This document shows positions 17,412-25,780 of a stretch of DNA of 64,000 bases, one piece after another (the first letter of the stretch is position 1; every line of letters starts with the position of its first letter). The stretch comes from Chryseobacterium cupriresistens (GTDB lineage Bacteria; Bacteroidota; Bacteroidia; Flavobacteriales; Weeksellaceae): positions 372,001 through 436,000 of the forward strand of contig NZ_JBKKJT010000005.1 in NCBI RefSeq assembly GCF_046614675.1, written 5' to 3'. The notes under the pieces were generated by a model. That model did not search any database, had not been told where the DNA came from, and worked only from the letters and a program-made list of their open reading frames with translations. The translations under genes were made by a program, and so were the position numbers.

Positions 17412-18002
17412 TTAGAGGGTTTGAGAAATTAAATTTTGACTATTTTTCATAATTGTGTTTTCCGGAACAGATTTGTGTATTACACAGCCGGCTCCAATAA
17501 TAGAATTGTCTCCGATCGTAACCCCTTTTAATATTACAGTATTGCTTCCAATCCAGCAATTTTTACCAATTTTAATAGGAGACGTCATATATTTTTCTTT
17601 TTCTACAAAAAGTTTTTCACCTTTTTCAATAAGATGATTATGATCGTATAGCCTTACGCCTTCACCAAAAATGGTGTCATTACCAATTTCAATTTTATCT
17701 AAACAATTAATAGAACAATAATTGTTGAAAAAAACACTTTTTCCAATTCTAAGGTCAGCATTCGGAAAAACTACAATATTGCAGTATTCTCTCAGTAAAA
17801 AATTTTCACTAATTGTAATATTTCCTATTTGATTATTTTCACCTTTAAAAATATCTGCATCTTTTGGCGAAAAACTTGGATGAATATTTATATTAGGTTT
17901 GGACATGAAAATATTCCATTTTTCCTGTTTTTTTCTTTTATCATTATTCTCGACAAGAGTAATGATTTTTTGTGCGATATTATTTTTAAGCTTTGTAAAC
18001 AT
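17412..18002 (-). CDS. LbH-fold (hexapeptide repeat) acyltransferase
   Basis: The 196-residue protein has a positively charged N-terminal helix followed by hexapeptide repeats (IGKSVFF, IGNDTIFGEG, IGKNCWIGSN, IGDNSIIGAG) and the catalytic-type LYDHNHLIEKG loop. It is clearly paralogous to the protein at 1664-2206, sharing CSINCL, YDHNH and the KGVTIGDN block. Both are likely O-acetyltransferases for different positions or sugars of the same polysaccharide. Single-base spacing to its neighbours on both sides indicates an operon. Confidence 0.87.
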   Translation of the reverse strand: MFTKLKNNIAQKIITLVENNDKRKKQEKWNIFMSKPNINIHPSFSPKDADIFKGENNQIGNITISENFLLREYCNIVVFPNADLRIGKSVFFNNYCSINCLDKIEIGNDTIFGEGVRLYDHNHLIEKGEKLFVEKEKYMTSPIKIGKNCWIGSNTVILKGVTIGDNSIIGAGCVIHKSVPENTIMKNSQNLISQTL

Positions 18003-18003
18003 T

Positions 18004-18900
18004 TTAGAAAAATTTATATTTCAGATAATATAATCTTACAGGCAGGTTATATTTCAGGCATAAATTCAGCCAACGTTCTTTCCCTTTATATTGAGAATAT
18101 TGTTCAGACACTTTCCGGATTTCCTTTTTATCTTTAGATGTTATGTAGATCTTTTTGATGTCGTTATTTATTTTTGTCTTATTTTCAAGATTATGATCAT
18201 ATTTTAACCTTAAAAGTATTTCTTCTACAAAAACAATCCTTTCTTTTATTTTAGAAATGTTTTCACCATGCTTTCTATGATATGCAAGATTTTCAGGAAT
18301 AAAATCAATAAAATAATTTTCATTAATTCTCAACCATCTGTCGTAATCTTCGATAAGAATATTTTTATCGTACGGACCTGTCTCAATTAAAACCGTTCTT
18401 TTAACCAACGTAGCAAGAGCCGGGATAAGGTTCATCTTTTTCAATGTACTTTTAAATTGATTTTCATCTTTATAAAAACTCAGATCATCAAGATAATTAA
18501 TTAATGTTTTATCTTCTTGGATGATAAAGCAGCTTGAAAAAATCATTCCGAAATCATTCCCCTTTTTTTCTAAATTGGCTACGCATTTTTCAAGAAATGA
18601 AGGATGAAGGTAGTCATCGGCAGCTATAATATTTACATATTTTCCCTCAGTCATCTCAATACATTCATTAAGTGTTGCAGCGAATCCTATGTTTGTTTCA
18701 TGAAAATTGGTTTTTGCAGAAATGTTGTTTTCGTTCAGCCAGTTTTTTGTGATCTCCACAGAATTGTCTGGTGAAGCATCATCAGCAATAATGAGTTCCC
18801 AGTTTTTATAAGTTTGATTTTTAATACTATTTAAACACTCAGGGATAAATTCTGAGTGTTTGTATGAAACAACAATAAAACTTACCAACGGATTCTCCAT
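18004..18900 (-). CDS. Glycosyltransferase family 2
   Basis: The 298-residue enzyme begins VSFIVVSYKHSEFIPECLNSI and has the nucleotide-binding ELIIADDASPDNSVE strand plus the metal site NIIAADDYLHPSFLE near residue 92. A later LIEDYDRWLRI element is the acceptor-side acidic motif. Its ATG overlaps the aminotransferase stop by one base, which ties its expression to the amino-sugar pathway and suggests, without proving, that it transfers the resulting 3-amino-6-deoxyhexose. Confidence 0.9.
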   Translation of the reverse strand: MENPLVSFIVVSYKHSEFIPECLNSIKNQTYKNWELIIADDASPDNSVEITKNWLNENNISAKTNFHETNIGFAATLNECIEMTEGKYVNIIAADDYLHPSFLEKCVANLEKKGNDFGMIFSSCFIIQEDKTLINYLDDLSFYKDENQFKSTLKKMNLIPALATLVKRTVLIETGPYDKNILIEDYDRWLRINENYFIDFIPENLAYHRKHGENISKIKERIVFVEEILLRLKYDHNLENKTKINNDIKKIYITSKDKKEIRKVSEQYSQYKGKERWLNLCLKYNLPVRLYYLKYKFF

Positions 18901-20000
18901 TAGAATTTGTTTAATAATTCAATAACTTTAGCTATTTCCTCTTTTTCCATTACCGGAGAAATAGGCAGGCTCAAAACTTCTTGATGAATCTTTTCACTGA
19001 TCGGAAAAGATTGTGAATTCCAGTCTTTATAAGCTTCCTGTTTGTGGGGAGGAATCGGATAATGAATCAAAGTTTGGACACCGTTTTCTGTAAGGTAAGC
19101 CTGAAGTTCGTCTCTTTTTTCTGTTCTGATAAGGAAAATATGCCAAACATGCTCGTTCTCATTTTCAGGGTTTTCCGGTAGAATAATATTGGAATTTGAA
19201 ATTTCGCTGATATATTGTCTTGCGATCTTTCTTCTCACCTCATTTTCTTCATCAATGTATTTTAGCTTAATATCTAAAACAGCAGCCTGAATTTCGTCTA
19301 GTCTGGAATTTAATCCTTGATAAATATTTACATATTTTTTATTTGAACCATAATTTGCCAAGGCTCTTATGGTTTTTGCCAATTCTTCATCATTAGTCGT
19401 AATTGCACCGGCATCGCCCAAAGCACCTAAATTTTTTCCGGGATAGAAACTAAAACCAGAGGCATCACCAAGATTTCCTGTTTTTTTTCCTTTCCATTCT
19501 GCTCCAATAGCCTGAGCATTATCTTCAATGATTTTTACATTATATTTTTGAGCCAATTGCTGCAATTCTTCAGAGAAAATAACTCTTCCGTAAAGATGCA
19601 CAATTAAAATACCTTTTGTTTTTGGAGTGATTTTTTCTTCAATTTTTGATACGTCAATATTATAGTTGGCAATATCTGGTTCTACCAAAACGGGTACGAG
19701 TCCATTATCGGAAATGGCTAAAATAGAAGCAATATAAGTGTTGGATGGAACTAAAATTTCGTCTCCTTCTTTCATTAATCCCATTTCGATATATCCTCTA
19801 AGGATAAGACGAAGAGCGTCTAAACCATTGGCAACACCGATTGCGTGTTTTGTTCCGATATATTGAGAAAGATTTTTCTCAAATAGATTCAGTTCATTGC
19901 CCATAAGATACCATCCGGAACGGAAAACCTGCAAGAGCTTCGCCTCAATTTCTTCTTGGTGCTGTAGATTAATTTTTTGTAGATCGAGGAACTTAATCAT
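18900..20000 (-). CDS. PLP-dependent sugar aminotransferase (DegT/DnrJ/EryC1, FdtB/QdtB-like)
   Basis: The 366-residue protein has the DegT/DnrJ/EryC1 layout: N-terminal FLDLQKINLQHQEEIEAKL, substrate loop PSNTYIASILA, PLP-ring aspartate Asp160 in IIEDNAQAIGAEW, and Schiff-base Lys189 in SFYPGKNLGALGDAG. The start resembles 3-aminotransferases acting on dTDP-3-keto-6-deoxyhexoses. Next to it are two 3,4-ketoisomerase-like cupins and an LbH N-acetyltransferase, exactly the set that makes dTDP-Fuc3NAc or dTDP-Qui3NAc. Which epimer is formed cannot be read from the sequence. Confidence 0.9.
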   Translation of the reverse strand: MIKFLDLQKINLQHQEEIEAKLLQVFRSGWYLMGNELNLFEKNLSQYIGTKHAIGVANGLDALRLILRGYIEMGLMKEGDEILVPSNTYIASILAISDNGLVPVLVEPDIANYNIDVSKIEEKITPKTKGILIVHLYGRVIFSEELQQLAQKYNVKIIEDNAQAIGAEWKGKKTGNLGDASGFSFYPGKNLGALGDAGAITTNDEELAKTIRALANYGSNKKYVNIYQGLNSRLDEIQAAVLDIKLKYIDEENEVRRKIARQYISEISNSNIILPENPENENEHVWHIFLIRTEKRDELQAYLTENGVQTLIHYPIPPHKQEAYKDWNSQSFPISEKIHQEVLSLPISPVMEKEEIAKVIELLNKF

Positions 20001-20087
20001 GAGAATAAATTTTTTATTTTTTGTTGAAAGGTTTTTCTATTACTTTATATGAATGAATACTTGCAGTGAGCATAATGAAAAACATCA

Positions 20088-20621
20088 CTAGTCATTTTGA
20101 ATTTCATAGGAATTTCCTTCCTTGTCTTTCATATTCAGATCTAAAATCTTTCCGTCTAAAGTTATAAAACCCGTTTGTCTGGCAGGATTTCCATACCAAA
20201 CTGTATTTGAAGGCACATTTTTCGTAATGACACTTCCGGCACCGATCAAAGCATTTTCTCCGATTATATTCCCGGCAATAATTGTAGAGTTAGCCCCAAT
20301 TGAAGCACCTTTTTTCACAAGTGTTTTACTGAATTCTAAAGGATATTGTTTTGAACGCGGAATAAGATCATTCGTAAAAGTTACATTTGGACCGATAAAT
20401 ACATTGTCCTCCAATGTTACTCCGTCCCAAACCTGTACGCCGGGTTTAATGGTTACATTATCACCTATTTTCACGTCATTTTCAATAAAAACATTGCAAT
20501 TTATATTGCAATTTTTACCAATTTCAGCACCTTTTAAAACAACGCAGAATTGCCAAATCATGGTGTCTTCTCCTATGTTTTCACTTTGGACATCGGCTAA
20601 TGGATGAATTTTATTTTTCAT
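20088..20621 (-). CDS. LbH N-acetyltransferase for dTDP-3-amino-6-deoxyhexose (FdtC/QdtC-like)
   Basis: The 177-residue protein is built almost wholly of hexapeptide repeats (IGEDTMIW, IGKNCNINCNV, IGDNVTIKPGV, IGPNVTFTND, IGANSTIIAG, IGENALIGAG) and ends with VWYGNPARQTG, the closing signature of WbbJ/FdtC/WlbB-type sugar N-acetyltransferases. The NDLIPRSK loop contributes an Asn-Asp pair at the active site in this group. It overlaps the ketoisomerase gene upstream by 11 bases and precedes the aminotransferase by 87 bases. It should acetylate the amine that the aminotransferase installs. Confidence 0.88.
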   Translation of the reverse strand: MKNKIHPLADVQSENIGEDTMIWQFCVVLKGAEIGKNCNINCNVFIENDVKIGDNVTIKPGVQVWDGVTLEDNVFIGPNVTFTNDLIPRSKQYPLEFSKTLVKKGASIGANSTIIAGNIIGENALIGAGSVITKNVPSNTVWYGNPARQTGFITLDGKILDLNMKDKEGNSYEIQND

Positions 20622-21033
20622 TCTGTATTTTTAAAAATGTATCATAATCTCTGACATAGTCTTCTTCATTATAATGATGAGATGCCAGAACCAGACAAAT
20701 TGCACCTGATGAAAAATTAATTTCTGAAGCCCAAATTCCTGGTGGAATATGAAGCCCAATATCCGGGCGGTTCAGAAAAACCTGTCTTTTAAACTTTCCA
20801 TCATCCAGTGAAACCTCGAAACTTCCGCTAGCTGCAATCAAAAACTGATGACATTCTTTATGAGAATGAGCACCACGGCTTTCTCCACCCGCAATGTCGT
20901 ATAAATAAAATATTCTTTTAACATCAAATGGGAAGGTTGAATTGTTTTCAACCACTGTAAGATTACCCTCATCAAAACTTATTTTTCCAAGGTCTATAAC
21001 ACTACAATCAAATACTGAAAGCTTATTTTTCAT
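20611..21033 (-). CDS. dTDP-sugar 3,4-ketoisomerase-like cupin (FdtA/WxcM family), two-His copy
   Basis: The frame is open from 21111, but its first 26 codons overlap the neighbour and read as hydrophobic shadow sequence. The ATG at 21033 gives the family N-terminus and 140 residues. The cupin core has GGESRGAHSHKE, with both active-site histidines present at 56 and 58, then a SGSFEVSLDDG hairpin and LHIPPGIWASE. FdtA-type enzymes convert dTDP-4-keto-6-deoxyglucose, the RfbB product, to the 3-keto isomer that the aminotransferase uses. It follows a close paralogue lacking the second His. Confidence 0.88.
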   Translation of the reverse strand: MKNKLSVFDCSVIDLGKISFDEGNLTVVENNSTFPFDVKRIFYLYDIAGGESRGAHSHKECHQFLIAASGSFEVSLDDGKFKRQVFLNRPDIGLHIPPGIWASEINFSSGAICLVLASHHYNEEDYVRDYDTFLKIQNEK

Positions 21034-21424
21034 TTGCCAGCTTTTTAAATTCTTCAAAATCTCTGATATAATCATCCTGATTATAAGTATGATCAGAAAC
21101 AATAAGAGCAAGTGAATTGGTAGAGAAATTCTCTAGTTTCCGCCAAAACATTTTCGGAATATATAATCCATAATAGGATCTGTTTAAGGAAAACCGCTGC
21201 TCTTCTTTACCATTATGAATCACTACATCAAAACTTCCTGAAAGAGCAATAATATACTCCTGCTGTTCTTTAAAAGCGTGACTTCCCCTTGTTTCCCCTC
21301 CCGGAACATCATAAATCCAATACGTTCTTTTAATTTCAAAGGGTAGTTGATTGGGGTGCTCAAAAAAGGAAAGATTTCCTCTTTTGTCATAAATTTTTGG
21401 AAGTTCTATTATTTTTGGAATCAT
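21023..21424 (-). CDS. FdtA/WxcM-family cupin with substituted second active-site His
   Basis: The 133-residue protein aligns along its whole length with the downstream copy (DVPGGETRGSHAFKE, SGSFDVVI, YIPKMFWRKLE, DDYIRDFEEF). The RGxHxH motif reads RGSHAF, so His49 is kept but the second histidine is Phe51. It overlaps wzt-like ATG/stop by 4 bases upstream and its paralogue by 11 bases downstream. It may be an isomerase of altered regiochemistry, a partner subunit, or a decayed copy; the tight overlaps and intact frame argue for a working protein. Confidence 0.85.
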   Translation of the reverse strand: MIPKIIELPKIYDKRGNLSFFEHPNQLPFEIKRTYWIYDVPGGETRGSHAFKEQQEYIIALSGSFDVVIHNGKEEQRFSLNRSYYGLYIPKMFWRKLENFSTNSLALIVSDHTYNQDDYIRDFEEFKKLANEK

Positions 21425-22680
21425 GGAGTCTGTACTTTATAATCAAAATTCGGTCTTGTAATTCCCGGATACAAATGAAGTTTGCTGCCCACTTTTACAT
21501 TTTCAACCTCAAAGCCTACAATACTGTCGACTGCAAATAATACTTCGGTTTGATTTTTTCCGAAAATTAATTTAAAATAGTAATTTCCTGCATTAATTAA
21601 ACCTGCCGGAATATCAAATTCTACTGTATAATCCCCAATTTCAGAGTTATTATTTTCAGTAATAAGTTTTCCTACATGGAAGATAATAAGCTCTTCATAA
21701 TTTCTTAGTTCAAAAGTAGCATCCAGATTGATATTAGCACAATTATTCTGGAAAACAAGCTTTACATGAATTCCGGAATCAATATCGATGAGATCTCCAT
21801 GAATAGGATTTACAGAAAATTCTTTTATTCTGATGTTATTATTTCCTAGAGCTTCATTAATATTTCCATTGTAATAATAAGAACTTGCTGTTGTACTGCT
21901 TTTTTGATATTCTATAATTGTATTTAGCATATCTCCTTCATAGGCTAAAGTTCCTTGGTTTAAAAGGATTCCTTTGTTGCAAAGTTCTTTTACGGCAGTC
22001 ATATTATGACTTACAAAAAGAATGGTTCTTCCTTCTCCTTTTGCTACATCGTTCATTTTTCCCAGGCATTTTTTTTGAAAATCTGCATCACCCACAGCCA
22101 ATACTTCATCTACAATTAGAATTTCAGATTCCAAGTGAGCTGCTACAGCGAAGGCCAGACGAACATACATTCCCGATGAATATCTTTTTACCGGAGTGTC
22201 AATATATCTTTCTACTCCTGAAAAAGCTACGATCTCATCAAATTTTCTTGAAATTTCCTTACGGGTCATTCCAAGAATTGCTCCATTTAAAAAAACATTT
22301 TCGCGTCCTGTCATTTCAGGATGAAACCCGGTTCCTACTTCCAATAAAGATGCAATTCTTCCGTTGGTGTATATTTTACCGGTTGTAGGTTTTGTTACCT
22401 TGCTTAAAAGTTTTAACAGGGTAGATTTTCCGGCCCCGTTTCGCCCAATAATCCCTACTGCAGTTCCTTGTTCAATCTCAAAATTAATATTCCGAAGTGA
22501 CCAAACGTACTCAGAAGTTCCCTTGGTTGTTCTGTCATTTACCTCACCAATTTTAAGATATGGATCTTCTTTTCCTCTTACTTTGTGCCAGAATCGGTTT
22601 AAGTCATGAGATAAGGTACCCGTTCCGACTTGTCCGAGACGGTATTGTTTTGATATATTTTCTGCTTTTAAAGCTAGCAT
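21421..22680 (-). CDS. ABC transporter ATPase for polysaccharide export (Wzt-like) with C-terminal glycan-binding domain
   Basis: The 419-residue protein has an ABC domain with Walker A GRNGAGKST (79-87), signature YSSGM (167-171) and Walker B LIVDE (188-192) with the AVGDADF element typical of O-antigen and teichoic acid exporters. Residues from about 270 form a beta-rich extension like the Wzt C-terminal domain that recognises the capped end of the polymer in E. coli O8/O9a systems. This implies export of a finished, end-modified chain through the ABC pathway and not Wzx/Wzy. The permease is the next gene upstream. Confidence 0.93.
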   Translation of the reverse strand: MLALKAENISKQYRLGQVGTGTLSHDLNRFWHKVRGKEDPYLKIGEVNDRTTKGTSEYVWSLRNINFEIEQGTAVGIIGRNGAGKSTLLKLLSKVTKPTTGKIYTNGRIASLLEVGTGFHPEMTGRENVFLNGAILGMTRKEISRKFDEIVAFSGVERYIDTPVKRYSSGMYVRLAFAVAAHLESEILIVDEVLAVGDADFQKKCLGKMNDVAKGEGRTILFVSHNMTAVKELCNKGILLNQGTLAYEGDMLNTIIEYQKSSTTASSYYYNGNINEALGNNNIRIKEFSVNPIHGDLIDIDSGIHVKLVFQNNCANINLDATFELRNYEELIIFHVGKLITENNNSEIGDYTVEFDIPAGLINAGNYYFKLIFGKNQTEVLFAVDSIVGFEVENVKVGSKLHLYPGITRPNFDYKVQTP

Positions 22681-22712
22681 TTTTAAATTGTTTAGGGGAA
22701 GTTAATAAATTT

Positions 22713-23561
22713 TTAAACTGTGTCCATGAAGGATTTTTCCACCTTATTGAAAATGAAAGTACCTGTTACCAATAAAATAAGGATGATAAATGTACTGATA
22801 GTGAGCATTATTGGAGAAAAGTCCCCAACACCAAGCCAGGCATATTTAAAACATTCGAAAATCCCTGTTAAAGGATTGTAAAATGAAATGCTTTTAAAGA
22901 ATCCCGGTAACGCTGAGGTTGGATAAATAACTGGTGTTGCATACATATACAGACTCACTCCAAACCCCAACAACATACTTAAATCTTTATATTTTGTGGT
23001 TAACGCAGAAAATATCATTCCTACTCCCAATGCAAATAATGCCATTAGTAAAATTAAAAAGGGAGTTGCTAAGATCCAGATATTAGGATGAATTTGTCCT
23101 TTTGATAAATAATAACCCCAGCCGATAATAAATAGGAGAAACTGTACTCCAAAACGCATCAGGTTGGAAATTACAATGGATAAAGGAGAAACCAGTCTTG
23201 GAAAATATACTTTGCCGAAAATATTTGCATTACCAACAAAAGTTGAAGATGTTCCTAGTAAACAAGCTGAAAAATAATTCCAGAGAGTAACTCCTGCAAG
23301 GTAGAAAAGTAATGGTGGTGCTCCGTCAGTTGGAAGGTTGGCAATTCTTCCGAAAACAATTAAATAAACAATTGTCGTTAGAATTGGATTGATAAAAAAC
23401 CAGATCGGGCCTAAAATAGTCTGCTTAAAGCTGGATACAAAATCTCTTTTTACAAACATATAAACAAGATCTTTGTATCTCCAGACTTCTTTTAGCTTCA
23501 AGTCAAATAACGAATGATCAGCATCAATCGTTTCTGTCCACTTTTGTTGTGGTTCATTCAT
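22713..23561 (-). CDS. ABC-2 type polysaccharide export permease (Wzm-like)
   Basis: The longest frame starts at a TTG (23579), but the ATG at 23561 fits better because a -7 box covers 23584-23577; this gives 282 residues. After a cytoplasmic N-terminus with the amphipathic WRYKDLVYMFVKRDF segment there are six membrane helices, as in ABC2_membrane permeases. The KQTILGPIWFFINP motif is diagnostic of O-antigen and teichoic-acid permeases. It forms the exporter with the adjacent ATPase and probably opens the transcription unit that continues through the transferases. Confidence 0.93.
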   Translation of the reverse strand: MNEPQQKWTETIDADHSLFDLKLKEVWRYKDLVYMFVKRDFVSSFKQTILGPIWFFINPILTTIVYLIVFGRIANLPTDGAPPLLFYLAGVTLWNYFSACLLGTSSTFVGNANIFGKVYFPRLVSPLSIVISNLMRFGVQFLLFIIGWGYYLSKGQIHPNIWILATPFLILLMALFALGVGMIFSALTTKYKDLSMLLGFGVSLYMYATPVIYPTSALPGFFKSISFYNPLTGIFECFKYAWLGVGDFSPIMLTISTFIILILLVTGTFIFNKVEKSFMDTV

Positions 23562-23576
23562 CTGTGTAAGTTTTTG

Positions 23577-23584
23577 CAAATTTA
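23577..23584 (-). promoter_or_regulatory. Candidate -7 box for the exporter/transferase unit
   Basis: On the minus strand the bases read TAAATTTG, matching TAnnTTTG. The predicted transcript start is about 12 bases before the permease ATG at 23561. It lies after the rfbA terminator, consistent with a separate transcription unit. No clear TTG box was found at the usual distance. Confidence 0.45.
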
Positions 23585-23682
23585 TAATAATTAATTCTTA
23601 CCGTATGTATTAGTTTATAAATTTTCATAGTCCATAAAACTAAAAATCAACAACTAATATATTGATATTTGTCGGCATGAGC

Positions 23683-23710
23683 AAAAACTATTGGCCATAA
23701 AGCCAATAGT
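23683..23710 (-). terminator. Rho-independent terminator after rfbA
   Basis: On the minus strand a 9-bp perfect stem (ACTATTGGC / GCCAATAGT, 23710-23702 and 23695-23687) with a 6-base loop is followed by TTTTT. It closes the ugd-rfbB-rfbA unit 26 bases past the rfbA stop. Confidence 0.85.
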
Positions 23711-23735
23711 CTATGAATTTTATAAATTATAATTG

Positions 23736-24599
23736 TTATTTTCTGATAAGTTGTTTCAGGTATTCACCGTATCCGCTTTTACCATATTTGGTAGCCGTCT
23801 CAAGCAGTTTCTCCTCATCAATGAATTTGTTTCTGAATGCAATTTCTTCAATACAGCCGATTTTAAATCCTTGTCTTTTTTCAATAACACTTACAAATTC
23901 TGAAGCGTCATGAAGAGAATCAAAGGTTCCTGTATCCAGCCATGCCGTTCCTCTGTTAAGAACAGCTACTTCAAGTTTTCCATTGCTTAAATAAACATTG
24001 TTGATGTCTGTGATTTCCAGCTCACCTCTTGCAGAGGGCTTGATGTTTTTAGCAATTTCAACGACATTGTTATCATAAAAATAAAGGCCGGGAACAGCAT
24101 AGTTTGACTTAGGGTTTAAAGGCTTTTCTTCAATAGAAACAGCTTTCAGGTTTTTGTCGAATTCTACTACACCATATCTTTCAGGGTCTGCTACGTGGTA
24201 AGCAAAAACAACTCCTCCCTGTGGATTGGTTTTGTTTTTCAATAAAGTTCCCATTTCGGAACCATAGAAAATATTATCTCCCAATACCAGCGCTGCGGGG
24301 TCGTTACCAATAAATTGCTCGCCCAGAATAAAAGCTTGCGCTAAACCATCTGGACTTGGCTGTACAACATATTCTATATTACAGCCGATTTGTGAGCCGT
24401 CGCCCAAAAGTTTGATGAAACCTTCCTGGTCATGTGGAGTGGTGATGATCAGAATATCCTTGATTCCTGCTAAAAGCAATGTGGAAAGCGGATAGTAAAT
24501 CATAGGTTTGTCGTAAACAGGCATCAGCTGCTTGCTTACTGCAATGGTTAGAGGGTAAAGTCTTGTTCCGGAACCTCCGGCTAATATTATTCCTTTCAT
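23736..24599 (-). CDS. rfbA: Glucose-1-phosphate thymidylyltransferase
   Basis: The frame is open from 24671, but the ATG at 24599 yields the family N-terminus MKGIILAGGSGTRLYPLT and 287 residues, the usual RmlA length. The GGSGTR nucleotide loop is at 8-13, followed by KPMIYYPLSTL and the LGDNIFYG catalytic segment. It makes dTDP-glucose from glucose-1-phosphate and dTTP, the first step toward the dTDP-6-deoxyhexoses used here. It lies 97 bases after rfbB and ends before a strong terminator. No rfbC or rfbD is present, in line with an amino-sugar and not a rhamnose end product at this locus. Confidence 0.95.
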   Translation of the reverse strand: MKGIILAGGSGTRLYPLTIAVSKQLMPVYDKPMIYYPLSTLLLAGIKDILIITTPHDQEGFIKLLGDGSQIGCNIEYVVQPSPDGLAQAFILGEQFIGNDPAALVLGDNIFYGSEMGTLLKNKTNPQGGVVFAYHVADPERYGVVEFDKNLKAVSIEEKPLNPKSNYAVPGLYFYDNNVVEIAKNIKPSARGELEITDINNVYLSNGKLEVAVLNRGTAWLDTGTFDSLHDASEFVSVIEKRQGFKIGCIEEIAFRNKFIDEEKLLETATKYGKSGYGEYLKQLIRK

Positions 24600-24696
24600 G
24601 TTTTGGTGCGTAAAGACGCTTATTTCTTTTGTGTTGTGAGTTGAATTTCTGTGGAAGATAAAGAGTTCCATTGCTCTGTTATCTCAAATAATATAT

Positions 24697-25776
24697 TTAG
24701 CTGTATTGTTTGCTGTAATAATCCTGATAATTTCCGGAAGTTACATTCTCCAGCCATTCCTTATTTTCCAGATACCAGTCGATGGTTTTTGCTAATCCTT
24801 CTTCAAAGGTAACTGAAGGTTTCCAGCCTAAATCTTTATTCAGTTTTGTGGCATCAATAGCGTAACGTTTGTCGTGACCCGGTCTGTCTTTTACAAAAGT
24901 GATCAGCTTTTCTGAATAACCTTTCGGTCTTTCCAGCTTGGCATCCATTTGTTTGATCAGTTCTTTGACAAGATCAATATTCTGCCACTCGTTGAATCCT
25001 CCGATATTGTAAGTCTCACCGGTTTTTGCTTCTTTAAAGATCTGATGAATCGCCTTGGCATGGTCAATGACAAACAACCAGTCTCTGGTGTATTTTCCAT
25101 CACCGTAAATAGGAAGTGGTTTCTCGTTGATAATATTCGAAATACAAAGTGGAATCAATTTTTCAGGGAAATGATTCGGACCGTAGTTGTTGGAACAGTT
25201 CGATACAATGAAAGGCATTCCATAGGTATTTCCGTAAGCTCTTACCAAATGGTCAGAGGCTGCTTTTGAAGCTGAATACGGAGATTGAGGGTCGTATGAT
25301 GTGGTCTCCAGAAAGAAACCTGTTTCCCCTAAACTTCCATATACTTCATCCGTGGAAATATGATAGAAAAGATTGTCTCTTTTTTCATCCGGGAATCTGC
25401 CGTGGGTATGATCAGGATTTAATGTCCAGAATTCTTTACAAAGGTTCAAAAGATTAGCAGTTCCGTTTACATTTGTATTGATGAATGCCATAGGATCTGT
25501 AATACTTCTGTCTACATGGCTTTCTGCTGCTAAATGTACAACAGCATCCGGGTTATATTTTTCGAAAACTTTTCTAAGCTCTTCCGGTTTTGTAATATCT
25601 GCTTTTTCGAAAACATAATTCGGTTCATTTTCAATGTCCTTTAAGTTTTCGAGATTTCCGGCGTAGGTAAGAGCATCAAGATTGATGATCGTAGTATCCG
25701 GATTGTTTTTTACAAACTCTCTTACAACATGGGAGCCGATAAATCCGGCACCTCCTGTAACGATAATATTTTTCAT
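24697..25776 (-). CDS. rfbB: dTDP-glucose 4,6-dehydratase
   Basis: The 359-residue extended SDR has the NAD loop GGAGFIGSHV (8-17), HLAAESHVDRS, the DEVYGSLG segment with the catalytic Asp-Glu pair, and Tyr167/Lys171 in PYSASKAASD. The length and the DAxxYAG and ESHVDRS blocks are specific for RmlB. The product, dTDP-4-keto-6-deoxyglucose, is the substrate of the FdtA-like isomerases 4-5 kb downstream. It starts 4 bases after the ugd stop. Confidence 0.96.
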   Translation of the reverse strand: MKNIIVTGGAGFIGSHVVREFVKNNPDTTIINLDALTYAGNLENLKDIENEPNYVFEKADITKPEELRKVFEKYNPDAVVHLAAESHVDRSITDPMAFINTNVNGTANLLNLCKEFWTLNPDHTHGRFPDEKRDNLFYHISTDEVYGSLGETGFFLETTSYDPQSPYSASKAASDHLVRAYGNTYGMPFIVSNCSNNYGPNHFPEKLIPLCISNIINEKPLPIYGDGKYTRDWLFVIDHAKAIHQIFKEAKTGETYNIGGFNEWQNIDLVKELIKQMDAKLERPKGYSEKLITFVKDRPGHDKRYAIDATKLNKDLGWKPSVTFEEGLAKTIDWYLENKEWLENVTSGNYQDYYSKQYS

Positions 25777-25780
25777 TGAT

